NCBI GenBank assembly: GCA_034509495.1
Contig: CM067515.1
Span: forward strand, 13,148,705-13,212,704
Length of the DNA: 64,000 nucleotides
Origin: Acestrorhynchus altus
Lineage: Eukaryota > Chordata > Actinopteri > Characiformes > Acestrorhynchidae
Direction: 5' to 3'
This document shows positions 1 to 11,745 of the stretch, piece by piece; the first letter of the stretch is position 1, and every line of letters starts with the position of its first letter. Below the pieces are notes generated by a model. It had not been told where the DNA came from and searched no databases. It was given only the letters and a program-made list of their open reading frames with translations. A program made the position numbers and the translations under genes.

Positions 1-297
1 TTTGTGGTCCCATTCTCAACCTCAATCTCAAACCCTCCCTCTGCTGTGCGTTTGTTTGATGAGTCCTGGTATGTAGTAAATGTCCTGCAAGAGTCCAGGT
101 ATCCATAGTCTGAGAAATATGCCTATATAAAATGGCATGTCACTGTCATTTGACAATGACACATGCGTCCTTGATATGCAGGGCTGAACAAAAAGCCCCT
201 TATTTACACTGTTACAATGAAGTCATTGTGCTTTTTAAAAACAATACAGTACACAGTTTTCCAGAATCTTGTACCTCTGTCTGAGACAAGCAGTCAG
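1..297. other. 3' flank of adra2b
   Basis: This sequence lies downstream of the minus-strand adra2b stop codon and probably holds its 3' UTR. I see no canonical AATAAA on the minus strand here, so the polyadenylation site may lie beyond the window edge. A short phrase, GAGTCC(T/A)GGTAT, occurs twice about 30 bases apart. No other gene or repeat is recognised. Confidence 0.4.
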
Positions 298-1878
298 TCA
301 AAAGAATGTACCCTTGGTGTTTTTGCACAATATCTTCTTAAAGGCTCTGCGGAAGTCTTTGTTGAAGATGGTGTAGATGACAGGGTTCAGGCAGCTGTTA
401 CAGTAGCCAATCCAGAAGAAGAATTTGAAGAGGGGTTCAGGGAGAGCACAGGCCTCTGGACACACGGCCTGCAGGCTGTACGAGAAGAAGAAGGGAAACC
501 AACAGACAACAAACACGCCAATGACTACTGCCAGCACAAAGGTGAAGCGCTTCTCCCGATTCACCATGGCCTTCCGGCGGGCTGAGTTGGGCGTCCCATC
601 TTGCTTGGACTTTCGAGAAGCCAGTCTGGTGCCTTTCGCTGTGGCAACCATGTCTCTGTATTTCTGTATAGTAGCAGGTGAGTGGATACCTGCATTGGGC
701 TCACCGCTTGGTGTCATGGGCATTTCCGTTCCCATCCCACCCTGCTCAGTGTCAGAATCAGAGGTTGAGCTTTCCCCATTGTTGTTGTCAGGCTTCTTGT
801 CAGTCTTTTTCTCCTTCTTCCACCTGCTGGGTTTACTGGGGGCTGAGTCTTGTTTCTGGATGGAGGAGATGGAGGGTGAGAGAGATGGGGATGGTCCTGG
901 GGGAGAAGAAGGGGATGCAGGGCTCAATGCTGTACAGGGTGAAGGAGGGGGTAGAAGGTTATTGGTAGTTGGGGTAGTTGCAGTCTGTTGCTTGTCGGTA
1001 TGCAGAGACTCTGCTTGAGGCACAGCAAGAGTTGGAGGTCGGGGCGTAGTTGGTTTTGTCTGTGGGGTGCCAGGAATACTTGCACCATCTCCTCTGCCAT
1101 TCTGAAGAGCCCTTGGTTTGTGCTGAGGGGTGGCTGCACTGGCAGGGACTTCCTTCCTTGGCTCCCCTGGAGGGCACCTTGTGCGCTGCTTGGCAATTTG
1201 GTAAATCCGCATGTAGACCAGGATCATGATCAAGCAAGGAGCAAAGAAAGAACCGATGGTGGAATAAAGGATATACCAACGTTCGTTGTTCAACTCACAC
1301 TGTGGACACCCTGCAGAGTCTTTCCCCTTTGTCTTGTTCATGGACAAGAGCGGTGGGAAGGAGATGACTGCTGAAATCAGCCAGACGATCAATATGGCAC
1401 ATTTGATACGACGTGGCGTCCTTTGGGCTCCATATGTCACAGCCTGTGAAATGGACAGGTAACGGTCCAGGCTGATGGCGCACAGGTGCACAATGGAGGA
1501 GGTGCAGAACAAGACGTCCAGTGCCAGGTAGATCTCACACCACACTGAGCGGAAGTACCAGAAGCCCATCAGCTCATTGGCCAACGAGAACGGGATGATC
1601 AAAGTGGCCACCAAGATGTCAGCCGCAGCCAGAGAGACCAGGAAGAGATTCTGGGGGCCTCTCAGAGACCGACTGGTCAGCACAGCTATGATGACCAAGA
1701 TGTTGCCCACGATGGTGAAGAGAATCATGAGTGTGATTGCTGTGGCGAAGACTGCTGTCGCTTCAGGTGAATATGGGGGGAGTTTTATGCTCCGGTTGAC
1801 CAAAGGGTAGGAGACTGCTGCGGCATCACTGCTGTTAGTGGTGGGCAGATCTGCTTCAATAGAGCATGCACTCTCCAT
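298..1878 (-). CDS. adra2b: alpha-2B adrenergic receptor (Gi-coupled GPCR), intronless
   Basis: A 526-residue class A GPCR in one uninterrupted exon, as is usual for alpha-2 receptors. It should bind adrenaline and noradrenaline at the plasma membrane and signal through Gi/o. Visible features: two N-glycosylation sequons near N15 and N28; seven hydrophobic segments; the amine-binding Asp in TM3 (D121, in ALDVLFC); the DRY box at 138-140; TM5 GSFFAPC serine; TM6 CWFPFFF; TM7 NPVIY; and a cysteine in the C-terminal tail (KKILCK) for palmitoylation. The third cytoplasmic loop is about 200 residues, rich in Pro/Ser/Thr, where human ADRA2B has an acidic run. The open frame extends three codons upstream through a GTG, but the first ATG gives the start used here. 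Subtype B rather than A, C or D rests mainly on the neighbouring dusp2. Oddities: DRYL replaces the usual DRYW, and CNSCLNP replaces CNSSLNP. Confidence 0.92.
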   Translation of the reverse strand: MESACSIEADLPTTNSSDAAAVSYPLVNRSIKLPPYSPEATAVFATAITLMILFTIVGNILVIIAVLTSRSLRGPQNLFLVSLAAADILVATLIIPFSLANELMGFWYFRSVWCEIYLALDVLFCTSSIVHLCAISLDRYLSISQAVTYGAQRTPRRIKCAILIVWLISAVISFPPLLSMNKTKGKDSAGCPQCELNNERWYILYSTIGSFFAPCLIMILVYMRIYQIAKQRTRCPPGEPRKEVPASAATPQHKPRALQNGRGDGASIPGTPQTKPTTPRPPTLAVPQAESLHTDKQQTATTPTTNNLLPPPSPCTALSPASPSSPPGPSPSLSPSISSIQKQDSAPSKPSRWKKEKKTDKKPDNNNGESSTSDSDTEQGGMGTEMPMTPSGEPNAGIHSPATIQKYRDMVATAKGTRLASRKSKQDGTPNSARRKAMVNREKRFTFVLAVVIGVFVVCWFPFFFSYSLQAVCPEACALPEPLFKFFFWIGYCNSCLNPVIYTIFNKDFRRAFKKILCKNTKGTFF

Positions 1879-2640
1879 GACTGCCACTGCCCTGCGTTGC
1901 CACTGAATAAAAGTGGGCTAAATCTCAACAATCCCTTTTAAAATGTTGGATTTCTTTCTGGCAAATCTTGGGTAAATGGTCAAGCCTGCACACAACAACA
2001 GGCTATATAAAACCTCCTCACACACAGCTGTCCAAAGCCTCGGCTATATGCATACATCTTGCAAACTCTGGGCTCCTTCCTGCCTCCCCTGTCCTCCCTT
2101 TAACTCCATGCTCTTCCTCCACATGCCTAAAAATACTCCAAGATATGGATCAGCACTGTTAGGCTCATACAGCTAAACAGGCAGACACGTCCGCCTCGCT
2201 TGGAGCAATTTTGTCCAGAAAATTGGATTTCAATTTCAAATCTGTGTTGTTTGATTTGTGGACACAGGGGGTGTTACTGTGGGCTTACTTGTAAGACCAG
2301 ATCTAATTAAAACCACTTGTATTCCAATTAAGAGGATAAATGCTGAAAAATACAAGGACATATGGTATCATCTGCTAAATGGATGCACAAAACTATCACC
2401 AGTAATGTCCACAGTCTTCATGTTCTAACTTTAAAAACAAGAAGGGAAGCACACAGACTATTACTTGAGAGGCTGTGGTGAACTCTCCGCTGCCCAGATG
2501 TGTATAAAACCCAATGCAGAGGAAAAGTAATCATGATAAAATGCAAAAAAAATAAGAAAAAATCTCCAACCTACAGTTACCCCAGAAATAGAAATGATAA
2601 AAGCACTAGAAAGTACCCAAAGTGCCTCGTTGAGAAAGCA
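1879..2640. other. adra2b 5' flank, no recognised element
   Basis: Non-coding sequence directly upstream of the adra2b ATG. It contains a TATATAAAA string near 2003 that points away from the receptor gene, and otherwise only ordinary AT-rich sequence. It may include the 5' UTR. Confidence 0.4.
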
Positions 2641-2812
2641 GTAGTAAAGAGTTGGCTGCGCGCGCTGTAATATTCCAGCGTAGAAACGCGCATCAGAAAG
2701 CGCGCGTGCAGGGCAGTGCAGGGCAGTGAGAGGGGCAGGAGTCCGAGTCTCTCTCTCTTTTATATCTTTAGTCCTTTCTCTCTTTCTCTCTGTTCTGGTC
2801 TCCTCTTCTTCT

Positions 2813-2856
<44 letters not shown>

Positions 2857-3010
2857 CCTGTTCTCGCTGTTTTATCAGTGCTGCTGTTCTCTCTGAGTGT
2901 GAGAGCCGCTCAGCTTTAATATTATTGCCTCCCCCTCTCCAACCCACCTACCCCACCTCCAGCCCCCGCAGGGGTGCCTTCAAGCCCCGCCCACGCGCGC
3001 ACTGATTGGC
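2641..3010 (-). promoter_or_regulatory. GC/CpG-rich block, candidate adra2b promoter
   Basis: In an otherwise AT-rich flank, this stretch has dense CpG steps (GCGCGCGC near 2658, AACGCGCATC near 2685, AAAGCGCGCGTGC near 2698, CCCACGCGCGC near 2990) and is flanked by CT tracts. It lies about 0.8-1.1 kb upstream of the adra2b ATG. Inference: a CpG-type promoter or upstream non-coding exon for the receptor. No TATA box or splice donor has been proved. Confidence 0.35.
2813..2851. repeat. (CT)n microsatellite
   Basis: About 19 uninterrupted CT units within the GC-rich block upstream of adra2b. Confidence 0.95.
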
Positions 3011-3083
3011 TGATAGTTCTCTCTCGTAGCCCAGCCCACTTCACTGATGCTATTGATGTTTATAGTCTCCAGTTTACAGAGTA

Positions 3084-3111
3084 GCTCTCTCTCTCTCTCT
3101 CTCTCTCTCTC
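3084..3111. repeat. (CT)n microsatellite
   Basis: Second CT tract, followed by a TTTC-rich pyrimidine stretch to about 3170. Confidence 0.95.
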
Positions 3112-3397
3112 CTTTGCCTTTTGCTCTCTCACTCCGCTCTCTTTCTTTCTTTCTGTCTTTCTTTCTTTCACACACTTCTCTCTTCCACACTAAATTCTTT
3201 CAAATTCAGAGTTGCTTTATTGGCATGAAACAATGTTAGACTTTTACTGCTGAAGCTGTGTTCCCCTCTTAAGAAGGTAACATAGAACATAAATATAAAA
3301 TATTATCATGAAATAGAGGAAAATAGAAGTTGAAAGGACTGTCCGAACCATATAGCATTATATAACAAATACAAAATTATAATAAACACAACTATAC

Positions 3398-3400
<3 letters not shown>

Positions 3401-3472
<72 letters not shown>
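3401..3472. repeat. (TA)36 microsatellite
   Basis: Perfect TA dinucleotide run of about 72 bases, directly followed by a MITE fragment. Confidence 0.97.
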
Positions 3473-3475
<3 letters not shown>

Positions 3476-3477
<2 letters not shown>

Positions 3478-3570
3478 TGAGAATCACCATGCCAGTGTCA
3501 CTGCAGTGCTGAGAATGACCCACTACCCATGTTTTGTGGTGGTCCTGTGAGGTCTTGACCAGAGCAGGCA
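3476..3570. mobile_element. fragment of the palindromic 'TCACTGCAGTGCTGAGA' MITE
   Basis: Contains the phrases CCAGTGTCACTGCAGTGCTG, AATGACCCACTACCC and GTGGTGGTCCTGTGAGGTC, which recur in the copies at 16990-17112 and 36608-37062. Only the internal part is left. Confidence 0.7.
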
Positions 3571-4239
3571 GACTACAATCTGTAATAGATGTAACCCAAA
3601 TAATTTGTTCACATACTTTCATTGATAATAGTTCCAAAGCAAGACTGCGTTCTGTACATTCTACTTACTCTGTAATGTGATTGACATGTAAGAGCTCTGG
3701 GGAAGACTGTTAGGGAAATGCTGTGAATGTGACTGCAGCCAGTCCACACCTTACTCTGTTCCAGTTCTAGACAAACTTGAACCAGGCAGTTGCTGAACCA
3801 GGATAAATCCCTTCCCTACGGCTTGGGATAGAAGGTTGGGGTTGGGCTGAGGGTCATTGTTCTGCTTTGAGAGCCATAACATCGCCTGTAGCGTAGAGCA
3901 ATAATCACCAGGCTGAAGCTCAAGAGGTTCACTTTCCCGCTGGTTTCTTCTCTAAACCCCAAACATATACAGACACAGATTCTGAAGAAAGAAATAAGCT
4001 GGATCAGGTGTGCAGGATGAAGGTTGGAGCAGAACTCTGCAGGACAGTAGATATCATGGGATGGGGTAGTGACCACTGCTGTAATGGATTATCCTGCTGT
4101 GATTTGGGCTGATTGGGTTTTGCCACATTGATCTGATTCTGAGTGAGCACAGAACGCCAGATGTTCAGCATTAAAGTGCCTGTTCAACCTTCAGCATGGT
4201 CTTCAGCCTCAGTCGTTTATAGCCCAGCCTGAGTAATTC

Positions 4240-4339
<100 letters not shown>

Positions 4340-4999
4340 GAAGAACAATAAACATTGTCCTTTGTAACATCTCAGTGGTCTACTTTATTAACAACTAAAA
4401 CCACCAGTTGAGGTTTTGGTCGTTTGGCAATACGTGTTTGAATGTCATCTACAGAGATTATTTCTCTGGATTCAACAGAGAACAACTCCATTTAATGATC
4501 TGCTTAGAGAAGATAGCTTATAGCTTCTTGCAGAAGAAAGCCTAAATGCTGTCTGCAGCACTGATTTACAGTCTGCCCCAAACACAAAACCATAGCAGAT
4601 GCCTAAACTTCCCTAAGACAATCTCTGACATCTGCAGACCACCAGTAGACCACGAGCTGAACATTAGGAGCAGTTGTCTAATCCAGCAAGACCACTCAGA
4701 GACAGAGACCAGACTGTGCTCCCAGTGTCAACTTCTCAACAGAGAGGGCAAAGGATGACTCACAAATAAGTATTGATTATTATATTGATAAATCTCCATT
4801 ACAAACATTGTAAACTAGACAAAATGTGTTCACATGATTATTGTTACTTTGGCAGTACTGTATAATAACTATTTCATTAATTATGGGTATTAAATATTAC
4901 ATGTTCATACACATTAATACATTATAAAATACATACAATAATCATATAATAAGAGCAAAAACCAAGATGTTGAGGGGTCAACCATGAGTGAGACACAGG

Positions 5000-5005
<6 letters not shown>

Positions 5006-5060
<55 letters not shown>
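5006..5060. repeat. (AG)n microsatellite
   Basis: About 27 AG units in non-coding sequence. Confidence 0.95.
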
Positions 5061-5061
<1 letters not shown>

Positions 5062-6359
5062 ACACAGCAGAGACAAATCCTGACCCGGCACTGGACCAGT
5101 GACCACAGCCTGGCCAGAGAGATGGGCAGGTATAAACAGTCCTGTTGCCCAGAGAGGAGAGAGTGCGTGGTCACCGTGAGAACGGTGAGGTCGAGATGTA
5201 CTTCCACTGTCCAAAATTTAAAATGACCTGAGACAATTTCATCAAAAATATCAAAAACACTCACCAATCCTGGAAATAATAAGTCAATTTGAAAAATGAC
5301 AAACTTTCCTCTGGAGAACAGCACCTCTCACTGCCCATTAAGTGGCAGCATGCCAACACCTGAAGGATGCTCAACCATATATATGATGCTAATTTCACAA
5401 ACGCACACAGAGAGAAAGAGGAACATGCGAGAGGAAGGTAACCAAGAAAGTAGACAGAGAGAGGTGGGCAGTAAACAGATAGAGAAAGAGAGAGGATGAA
5501 ACCTCGTGTGTTTTTGAGGTCTTAGTTCCAGTTAAACAGTTACAGGCTGGTTAAAGGGCAGGTTTGGGTTTCCAGGCAAATCTGGAGAGAAGTTGATTTG
5601 TTAAGCAGCTGCCTATCCAGAACCATCAGGAACATCAGGAACAACATGACCATCAGTGAACAGGCCAGCAGGCGGAAAACATTTTTATTTGTACCAACAA
5701 ATTTGATCTAAATGTGTAATGAGTGATTTGCCCACTCGCATTAAAGGGCAGAGATGTGATCACGCATCAGCACAACACGGCCCTTCCTCCGCACCACACT
5801 GCCACACGATTCCAAGGATGAAGTGGTTTAATGCTCACTTCAGTCGACAATGCACAACATATAACCAACACTCCAGATGATTAAAACACTGTGCAGCATG
5901 TTCTTGAACTGGTAATGGGCGCAGACATGCTGCCACTGCAGGTTATGTGCAAAAGAATGCAATATGAAAAGTCAAAAGAGTGAGCTGAGTGACAGCCCAC
6001 AGTGCACTTCAGAGCACAATCATAAAATTATCCAGCCTAGATGGAGTTTTACTGAGAGAGGGTCCTTCAATAGAGTGGGCAAGACAACAACCCAAAGAGG
6101 GCACTTTGGGCTGCCATGGACATTTCCCAGTGAAAAACATGGGGAGTGCTGCCACCTACTGGATTAAATGAACCTGAAATATACCTAGAGGGGCCATAAC
6201 ATTAAAACCACCCACCTAATGTAGTATCCCATCTAAGCTGCCAAAAAACGAGGAATGAAATCCATAAGACTCTGTAGGTGTCCTGTGGTATCTGGCACCA
6301 CCAACATAAATTGCAAATATTTTAAATCCCCACAAGACCCAACAAGAGCTGCCAGATGT
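5061..6359. other. intergenic, nothing recognised
   Basis: No exon-like open frame, RNA gene or recognisable repeat, apart from a purine-rich patch of AGAGA phrases near 5400-5495. Confidence 0.4.
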
Positions 6360-6560
6360 GGTTGGTGTGGCGCAAAATATAACACCAGCGAGCCACCACA
6401 CCATGTGGGAGACTGGGTTTGATTCCCAGTCTGGACAACTATGCTGTCCTACACCAATTAGAGCCCTTGGGCAAGACCTCTAACACTACTCTGGTCCATT
6501 TCTGTAGAGGGAGTAACCTTGTATGTTGCTCTGGATAAAAGTGTCAGCTCAATGTATATG
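6360..6560 (+). mobile_element. tRNA-derived SINE with L2-like tail
   Basis: A pol III B-box-like string (GGGTTTGATTCCCAGTCTGG, about 6414-6433) is followed by unique body sequence and then by TTGCTCTGGATAAAAGTGTC. That last string resembles the L2 3' tail at 26850-26880 (CGCTCTGAATAAGGGCGTCT). This head-plus-LINE-tail layout is typical of fish SINEs. Confidence 0.6.
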
Positions 6561-6659
6561 TTTTGGAGATGTACTGACCCAGGAATAGGTATCACAGTTT
6601 GGTTCATGTTGAAGGGAATTTGATTCCATTTTTCCTCCTTCAACATATCAACAGTGGCA

Positions 6660-6965
6660 CCCGAGGGGGCTCTGAGTGGCCCAGCCGTCTAATGTGCTAG
6701 CAATATTGTTACTGTTGACACACACATCAACACAATTATGATCCGAGGATTGCAGGTTCAAATTCCAGGTCATGCCACTTGACATCAGCAGTTGGAATCT
6801 GGCCATGCTCCCTCTACGTTCTTGCTGCACATCACACCAGTATGATGCTGACCTTTCCTCTGAGCACATTTCCTGCCCAGCAATGATGCAATGGTGGCAA
6901 TTTGAAAAGATATTGTGGGTGGCATCACATGTATCAGAGGAGACATGTGCTGGGGAGCATCTTAT
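6660..6965 (+). mobile_element. second tRNA-derived SINE-like element
   Basis: Begins CACCCGAGGGGGCTCTGAGT and has a B-box-like GCAGGTTCAAATTCCAGGTC near 6750-6769. It lies head to tail after the preceding SINE. Boundaries are approximate. Confidence 0.5.
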
Positions 6966-8559
6966 GTGAGCGTAGGAAAGTCTTAACAGGTTTCGGTAAT
7001 TGGCATTCCAAACTGGGTGGCTGTGGATTTGGAAGGGTTATAAAAGGAGTTCTTTCATGCTTTTGCAGTTTATAAATCATAATTATTGTCAATATGATAG
7101 TTAAGGATTAATGGTTTGATGTGCATAGACCAAAGACCTGTTCACACCAAGGCCGATTGTTATGGACAAAAAGAAACCCAGCATGTATATTAATGGAATC
7201 TGTCCAAACCTGACGGACTCTATGTGAAAGTATAATGAATGTGTTAAGGCAGACTGCATGTGCAGAGAGACTTCATGAGGGGTGTTCCAGTACTAATTGC
7301 CTAGACAGGCAGGGGTCAGGAAGCAGCCAGGAAAGAACAGTGAAGGCATCTTCAAAGTCCAGGTCATAAAACAAAGCAATATGTCTATGTCAATTTGATT
7401 TATAAAGCACTAAAAAACAACAATGATGAACAAAGTGATGTACAATGAATATAGCAAAGATAGAACACTGTAATCCATTAAACATGACATGATCATGTGT
7501 CCAGAATATCAAAGGCAAAATAACAATGGCTCTTATACTGAATTAAATGCCACCAAATAAAGATTTGTATGTAGCCTGTGGTGTCAAAATAAGGCCAAAT
7601 GTTTTGAGAACCAAAACAGCACAATCTATAACTAAGAAATTATATTTTGTATTGCATTTTTCTCATTAAAACGTTTCTCACTTTTGAATGTTGGCCTTCT
7701 TTTGACAGGAAAGTGGGATTTAGTCAGTCATTTGCTACTGGGGATAAGTGTCCACACCAACAGGGCATAAAAATTAAAAGGGCTTGGAAAAAAATATATC
7801 TAATAAAAGAACATATCAGTTTGTCTGTTTAAAATGTCCACAGTCATGCCTAGGTTGTTTACATAAGGTCTAACATAGGGGTTCAGAGGCCTCTGTGTAA
7901 TGTTTTACACTTGAGTAGGCTTATTCTTGAAAATTATTTGTTGCTTACGATTAATTACTCATTAAAATTAAATTGCTTTGTCTTTGTCTTGGAATAAGGT
8001 AACTGGCCTATCCACTAACATCTGTATACACAGATACAGAACACAGTAAAACATCAGTGTTGACATACAGTAAAATATTCATTCATTTAAAATATTGGTT
8101 TTACTGTACTGAGGCCTATTCACCCAAGATCAATCCAATTACAAAATGTGGTAAAGTGTGCTGTGTTTAAGCTCCACCCCACACCCAAGGCTCATCTGGA
8201 GCTTTCATCAAGGCTCACTCAGCTGCAGCTCATTCAAGAACTTATTGAAACTCCTCTTAAGGCTTGTTTTTTTTTTCAGAACAAAAATGGCAAATGGGCC
8301 AGAAAAGTGTAAACAGACTAGAAACACTGTAGCTCTCATAAATTTTCACTTTTTTTCCACTGTCTGTTTTTGCTCTCTTTATTTTCCCTCCACATGAGCA
8401 TGAGTGCTCAGTGGCTATAGTTGGGTTGGGGTGTCATTTTGTTCAGTGGTCAGTTTCGCTTTCATGGTCTGGTGGTGGGGAGTTTATAACATTCTCTAAC
8501 ATTCATTTTTAAGGTTGTTTTTTTTTTAAATATCCCACCTAGTGTATTAACCACATAGA
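6966..8559. other. intergenic, no gene recognised
   Basis: AT-rich sequence. One short phrase near 7385-7445 (ATTTGATTTATAAAGCACTA) resembles the 3' ends of fish retroposons. Nothing else can be named. Confidence 0.4.
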
Positions 8560-8700
8560 GAAAGCACGGCCAATTGTGCTCTCTCAAGTTCTGGCTGCTG
8601 ATGGTGAAGCAGTACAACCCAGAATTTGAACTCGTGATCCTTTCATGTTTCTGAGTCAGTGCAGTAGTGCAGATTTGGTTCAGCTCAGCAACAGGTTGAA
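8560..8700 (-). mobile_element. possible tRNA-SINE head, minus strand
   Basis: Read on the minus strand, the segment contains GATCACGAGTTCAAATTCTG, a good B-box match. Too short to classify with confidence. Confidence 0.35.
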
Positions 8701-8719
8701 GGTAAAGGTGCACACAGGG

Positions 8720-8966
8720 GAATTTGCCCTCCACATTTCACCCATCCACACACAGTGATACACACATGTAAACAGTAGTCAATTCACACACTAGGGGGCA
8801 GTGAGCACACATGCCTAGAGTGGTGGGCCCTATCCATGGTTCCCAAGGAGCAGCTGGGGAGTTCAGTGTCTTGCTCAAGGGCACTGCTGTCATGCCCTGC
8901 CAGTTCAGACCAGCAACCCTCCAGTCACAAGGCTGGTTCCCTAACCACCAGGCCATGGCTGCACCA
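8720..8966 (-). mobile_element. tRNA-derived SINE, minus strand
   Basis: On the minus strand it starts with an A-box-like TGGCCTGGTGGTTAGGGAAC. It continues with GTGCCCTTGAGCAAGACAC and ends near a run reading CACTGTGTGTGGATGGGTG. The same body sits at 48122-48290 in the same orientation. The head has lost a clean B box. Confidence 0.65.
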
Positions 8967-9699
8967 AATAGTCGTGTAATGTATGAGCCTTAAAGCTCAA
9001 TTATGCCTTCCTCTCAGAGTGTGAAACACCACACATTTATACATAGGCATTTACACTTCAGTTGCAGTGATTGTTGCAGATTTCTTTGAATGAAAGACCC
9101 CTGGAAAAGTACCTGCCGGAAAGAGGTCCTTCAGAATTGTGAATGAAGTGTGTCAAGTTAAAAAATGCAGTGGTGTACAACCACACACTGTGTCAGTGGA
9201 CAAGAAGGGCCACTATTTTTTCAGAGTGACCTTGGCCCTCCCTTGATGCCCAAATTATCACACCACTACACAACAACATTGAGAACTGACTGTTCACTTG
9301 GTGCCTAAAACGAATTCTGTATGGAATGTCAGAGTTAGGGCAGTATGAGAGTAAATATTTCGAGGTTTGTAGAAATGTGAACAGCATGGAAATGTCTCTT
9401 CCAGGTATTCACAGTGTTTGAAGACACTTGATAACTTGAGATAACTGGCTTCACCGTCTGGTGCAGTGGCACTGCAGGGAAATGTGTGCTTGGCATAGTT
9501 CATTATTTGACAATGTGATAGCAGCCGGGGGGTGAGATGCCCCCCACCTCTCAGGTCATCTCCTGTTTAAGGGATGAAGCCAAACTCAATCCTGACAAAA
9601 ATACTGAATTTGTCTGATCCAGACAGTCCAAGCTACATGTGTGAGTATGTATGTCAGACATTCAAAATTGAGGTGCATCTTGTTTCCACTGATTATCCA
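8967..9699. other. intergenic, possible tiny LINE scrap
   Basis: Near 9575-9612 the plus strand reads AAACTCAATCCTGACAAAAA, which resembles the L-N-P-x-K-T-E stretch of L2 reverse transcriptases. It is only about 40 bases, so this is weak. Nothing else is recognised. Confidence 0.25.
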
Positions 9700-10012
9700 T
9701 CAGTTGTTTCTACAGCTTGATTGGAGAACACATGTACATTCAGGTACATTCAGAGCACAAACCAAGGCATGAAGTCTAAGGAATTGTCTGTAGACCTCAG
9801 AGACAAAATTGTGTTGAGACACAGATCTGAGGAAGGGTACAGAAACATTTCTGCTGCATTGAATGAGCACATTGACCTCCATCATCTATAAATAGAAGTT
9901 TGGAACCACCAGAACTCTTCATAGAGCTGGCCGGCCGGCCAAATTGGGTGATCATGGTAGGAGGGCCTTTGTCAGGGAGGTGACCAAGAACCCAGTGTCA
10001 GTAAGTGAACAG
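9700..10012 (+). pseudogene. relic of a Tc1-type transposase (N-terminal part)
   Basis: Conceptual plus-strand reading across frames gives DLRDKIVLRHRSEEGYRNIS, then KFGTTRTLHRAGRP, then GRRAFVREVTKNP. This is the order of the paired-like DNA-binding domain and linker of Tc1 transposases. No catalytic region follows, and frames change at least once. It is a decayed fragment with no expected activity. Confidence 0.7.
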
Positions 10013-11385
10013 TCAGTCCTTGAACTGATGTGTCTGAGACATTTTGACCAGAACCTGGATAACTGGCTCAGAAAATCTCTAAAACAGCAGGCAGGTGTTG
10101 TGGGGTGCTGTCAGTATGCAGTGGTCAGCATGTATGAAGAGTGCTCCAAGGAAGAACAACTGGTGGCCTGATAATATGGTCTAGGGCAGCTGAGGTGCAT
10201 ATGTGTGGCAAGTAAATGACAAATGACAAATGACAAATGTAAATGTAAGTAAATGCTATCCTGTCTGGTCTGATTGCTGTGAAAAGCAGCCCACATTACT
10301 GTAAAAGTTCAGTCTTGTGCATTCCTGCAGTCTATGCCTTGACAGGTCAGAGATGCTATGGTGTTTTTAATATTGTGGCTGATCAGTCTATCTATTTATC
10401 CATCCATTCATCGCAAGGGGGCCTAGTGGCTGTTTTTTTCCATTTACATGCTACATTCAGCAGGGGGTGCTATTTACTCAGATCTGGATGATCGTTGGTC
10501 CAGCTGATTCACTCAACCAGCTTTTATTCACCCTTTTCAAATATGAGCATTGAACAGTTTGGTGTTTTAAAAATGACCAATGAATTCAGTGTTGTATTAA
10601 ATAATCAGGCTTTTAATGGACATTTGGAAACTGCAGCTTATAAACTATACAATCATATAGCATTAAAATATATAAAAACAAACTATTTACAAATAAAGTG
10701 CACCAACATTTTTCAATAAATATTCACTCATGAATCAAACAAAATATAATATACAAAATATAAAAATGACTTTTCAGATTCATCTCCCTTTTTGTCTTCA
10801 AATAAGGTTTTCTAGTATGTATTGGAATTAGAGCTCCATATTGCGAGTTTGCATCTAGAGATCACAGTTTATAATGGTCTGTTCATATGTTTGTCCTTTG
10901 ACCCCTGAGTCTGCTAAGCTTAATATCTGTTTAATACGACATGCACAACGCAACGCAATCAGATCTGGGCTACAGGATCGTATTGCTTCAGGCTGGAAGA
11001 GAAGAAGGGCTGGATAGGTGTAGTATTGCTCATTCCATGTGGCCTTTTCACAGTGTATAAAAGTAACCTACCTGTAATTACTACAGTAATGACTCACTAC
11101 ACACTCTCTACATGTTTGAGTGTAAAGGAGCCACACACATTTTTGGCTCCTGTTGGCTGCACTAGTCTTAAAGTGACGATTCAAATGCATCGATTTTATA
11201 CATATTATTTATGCTATTATTAAATCCAATAATGTTCAATAGAGTGGATTGTTTAGAAGATCTCAGGCTATTGTCAAAACTGACTTTTTGTATCTACGTT
11301 CCGCTAAACTAAAGTAGTTCAATAAAACTGGCCTCTTCTGTGTATGTTTTAAAATGATCTCTCTTTTAGTGTCAAATTTAAGAAA
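10013..11385. other. intergenic / dusp2 3' flank
   Basis: Contains a short ACAAATG tandem at about 10210-10245, resembling an L2/SINE tail. Otherwise it is AT-rich sequence with no open frame of interest. Confidence 0.4.
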
Positions 11386-11745
11386 ATAAGACAAATGTGA
11401 TTCATCACAATCAACTGCACAAAATCATGTGATTAATAAAACCAGCTGCATAAAATGTGATTATTCATGATTATCTGCACCAAAATAAAACATGCAATTC
11501 ATTGTGATCAACTGCACAAAAGTATGTGATTAATCACAATTAACTGCATAATGTGTAACTGTAATTAACTGCACAATACCATGTGATTAATCATGATTAG
11601 CTGCATAAAATTTGCAATTAATTGTGATTATCTGTACTAAATCATGTGATTATTCACAATCAACTGCACAATAATATGCAATTAACTGTGATAACTGTGC
11701 AAACTCGTGTGATTAATCACAATCAACTGCACAAATCAACACCTT
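11386..11745. repeat. degenerate AT-rich minisatellite with internal dyads
   Basis: About ten imperfect copies of a 30-40 base unit built from (A)TGTGATTAATCACAAT and CAACTGCACAAA variants. Many units carry the self-complementary core TGATTAATCA, so the array alternates between short palindromes and a constant spacer. Confidence 0.85.

Noticed and set aside
425..1374. Overlapping plus-strand frames opposite adra2b.
   Set aside because: Shadows of the strongly biased receptor coding strand.
2003..2011. TATATAAAA as the adra2b TATA box.
   Set aside because: It faces the wrong direction for the minus-strand gene, and no plus-strand gene follows it.
6360..6965. Functional tRNA genes suggested by B-box matches.
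   Set aside because: No complete cloverleaf can be formed; the LINE-like tail shows at least the first is a SINE.
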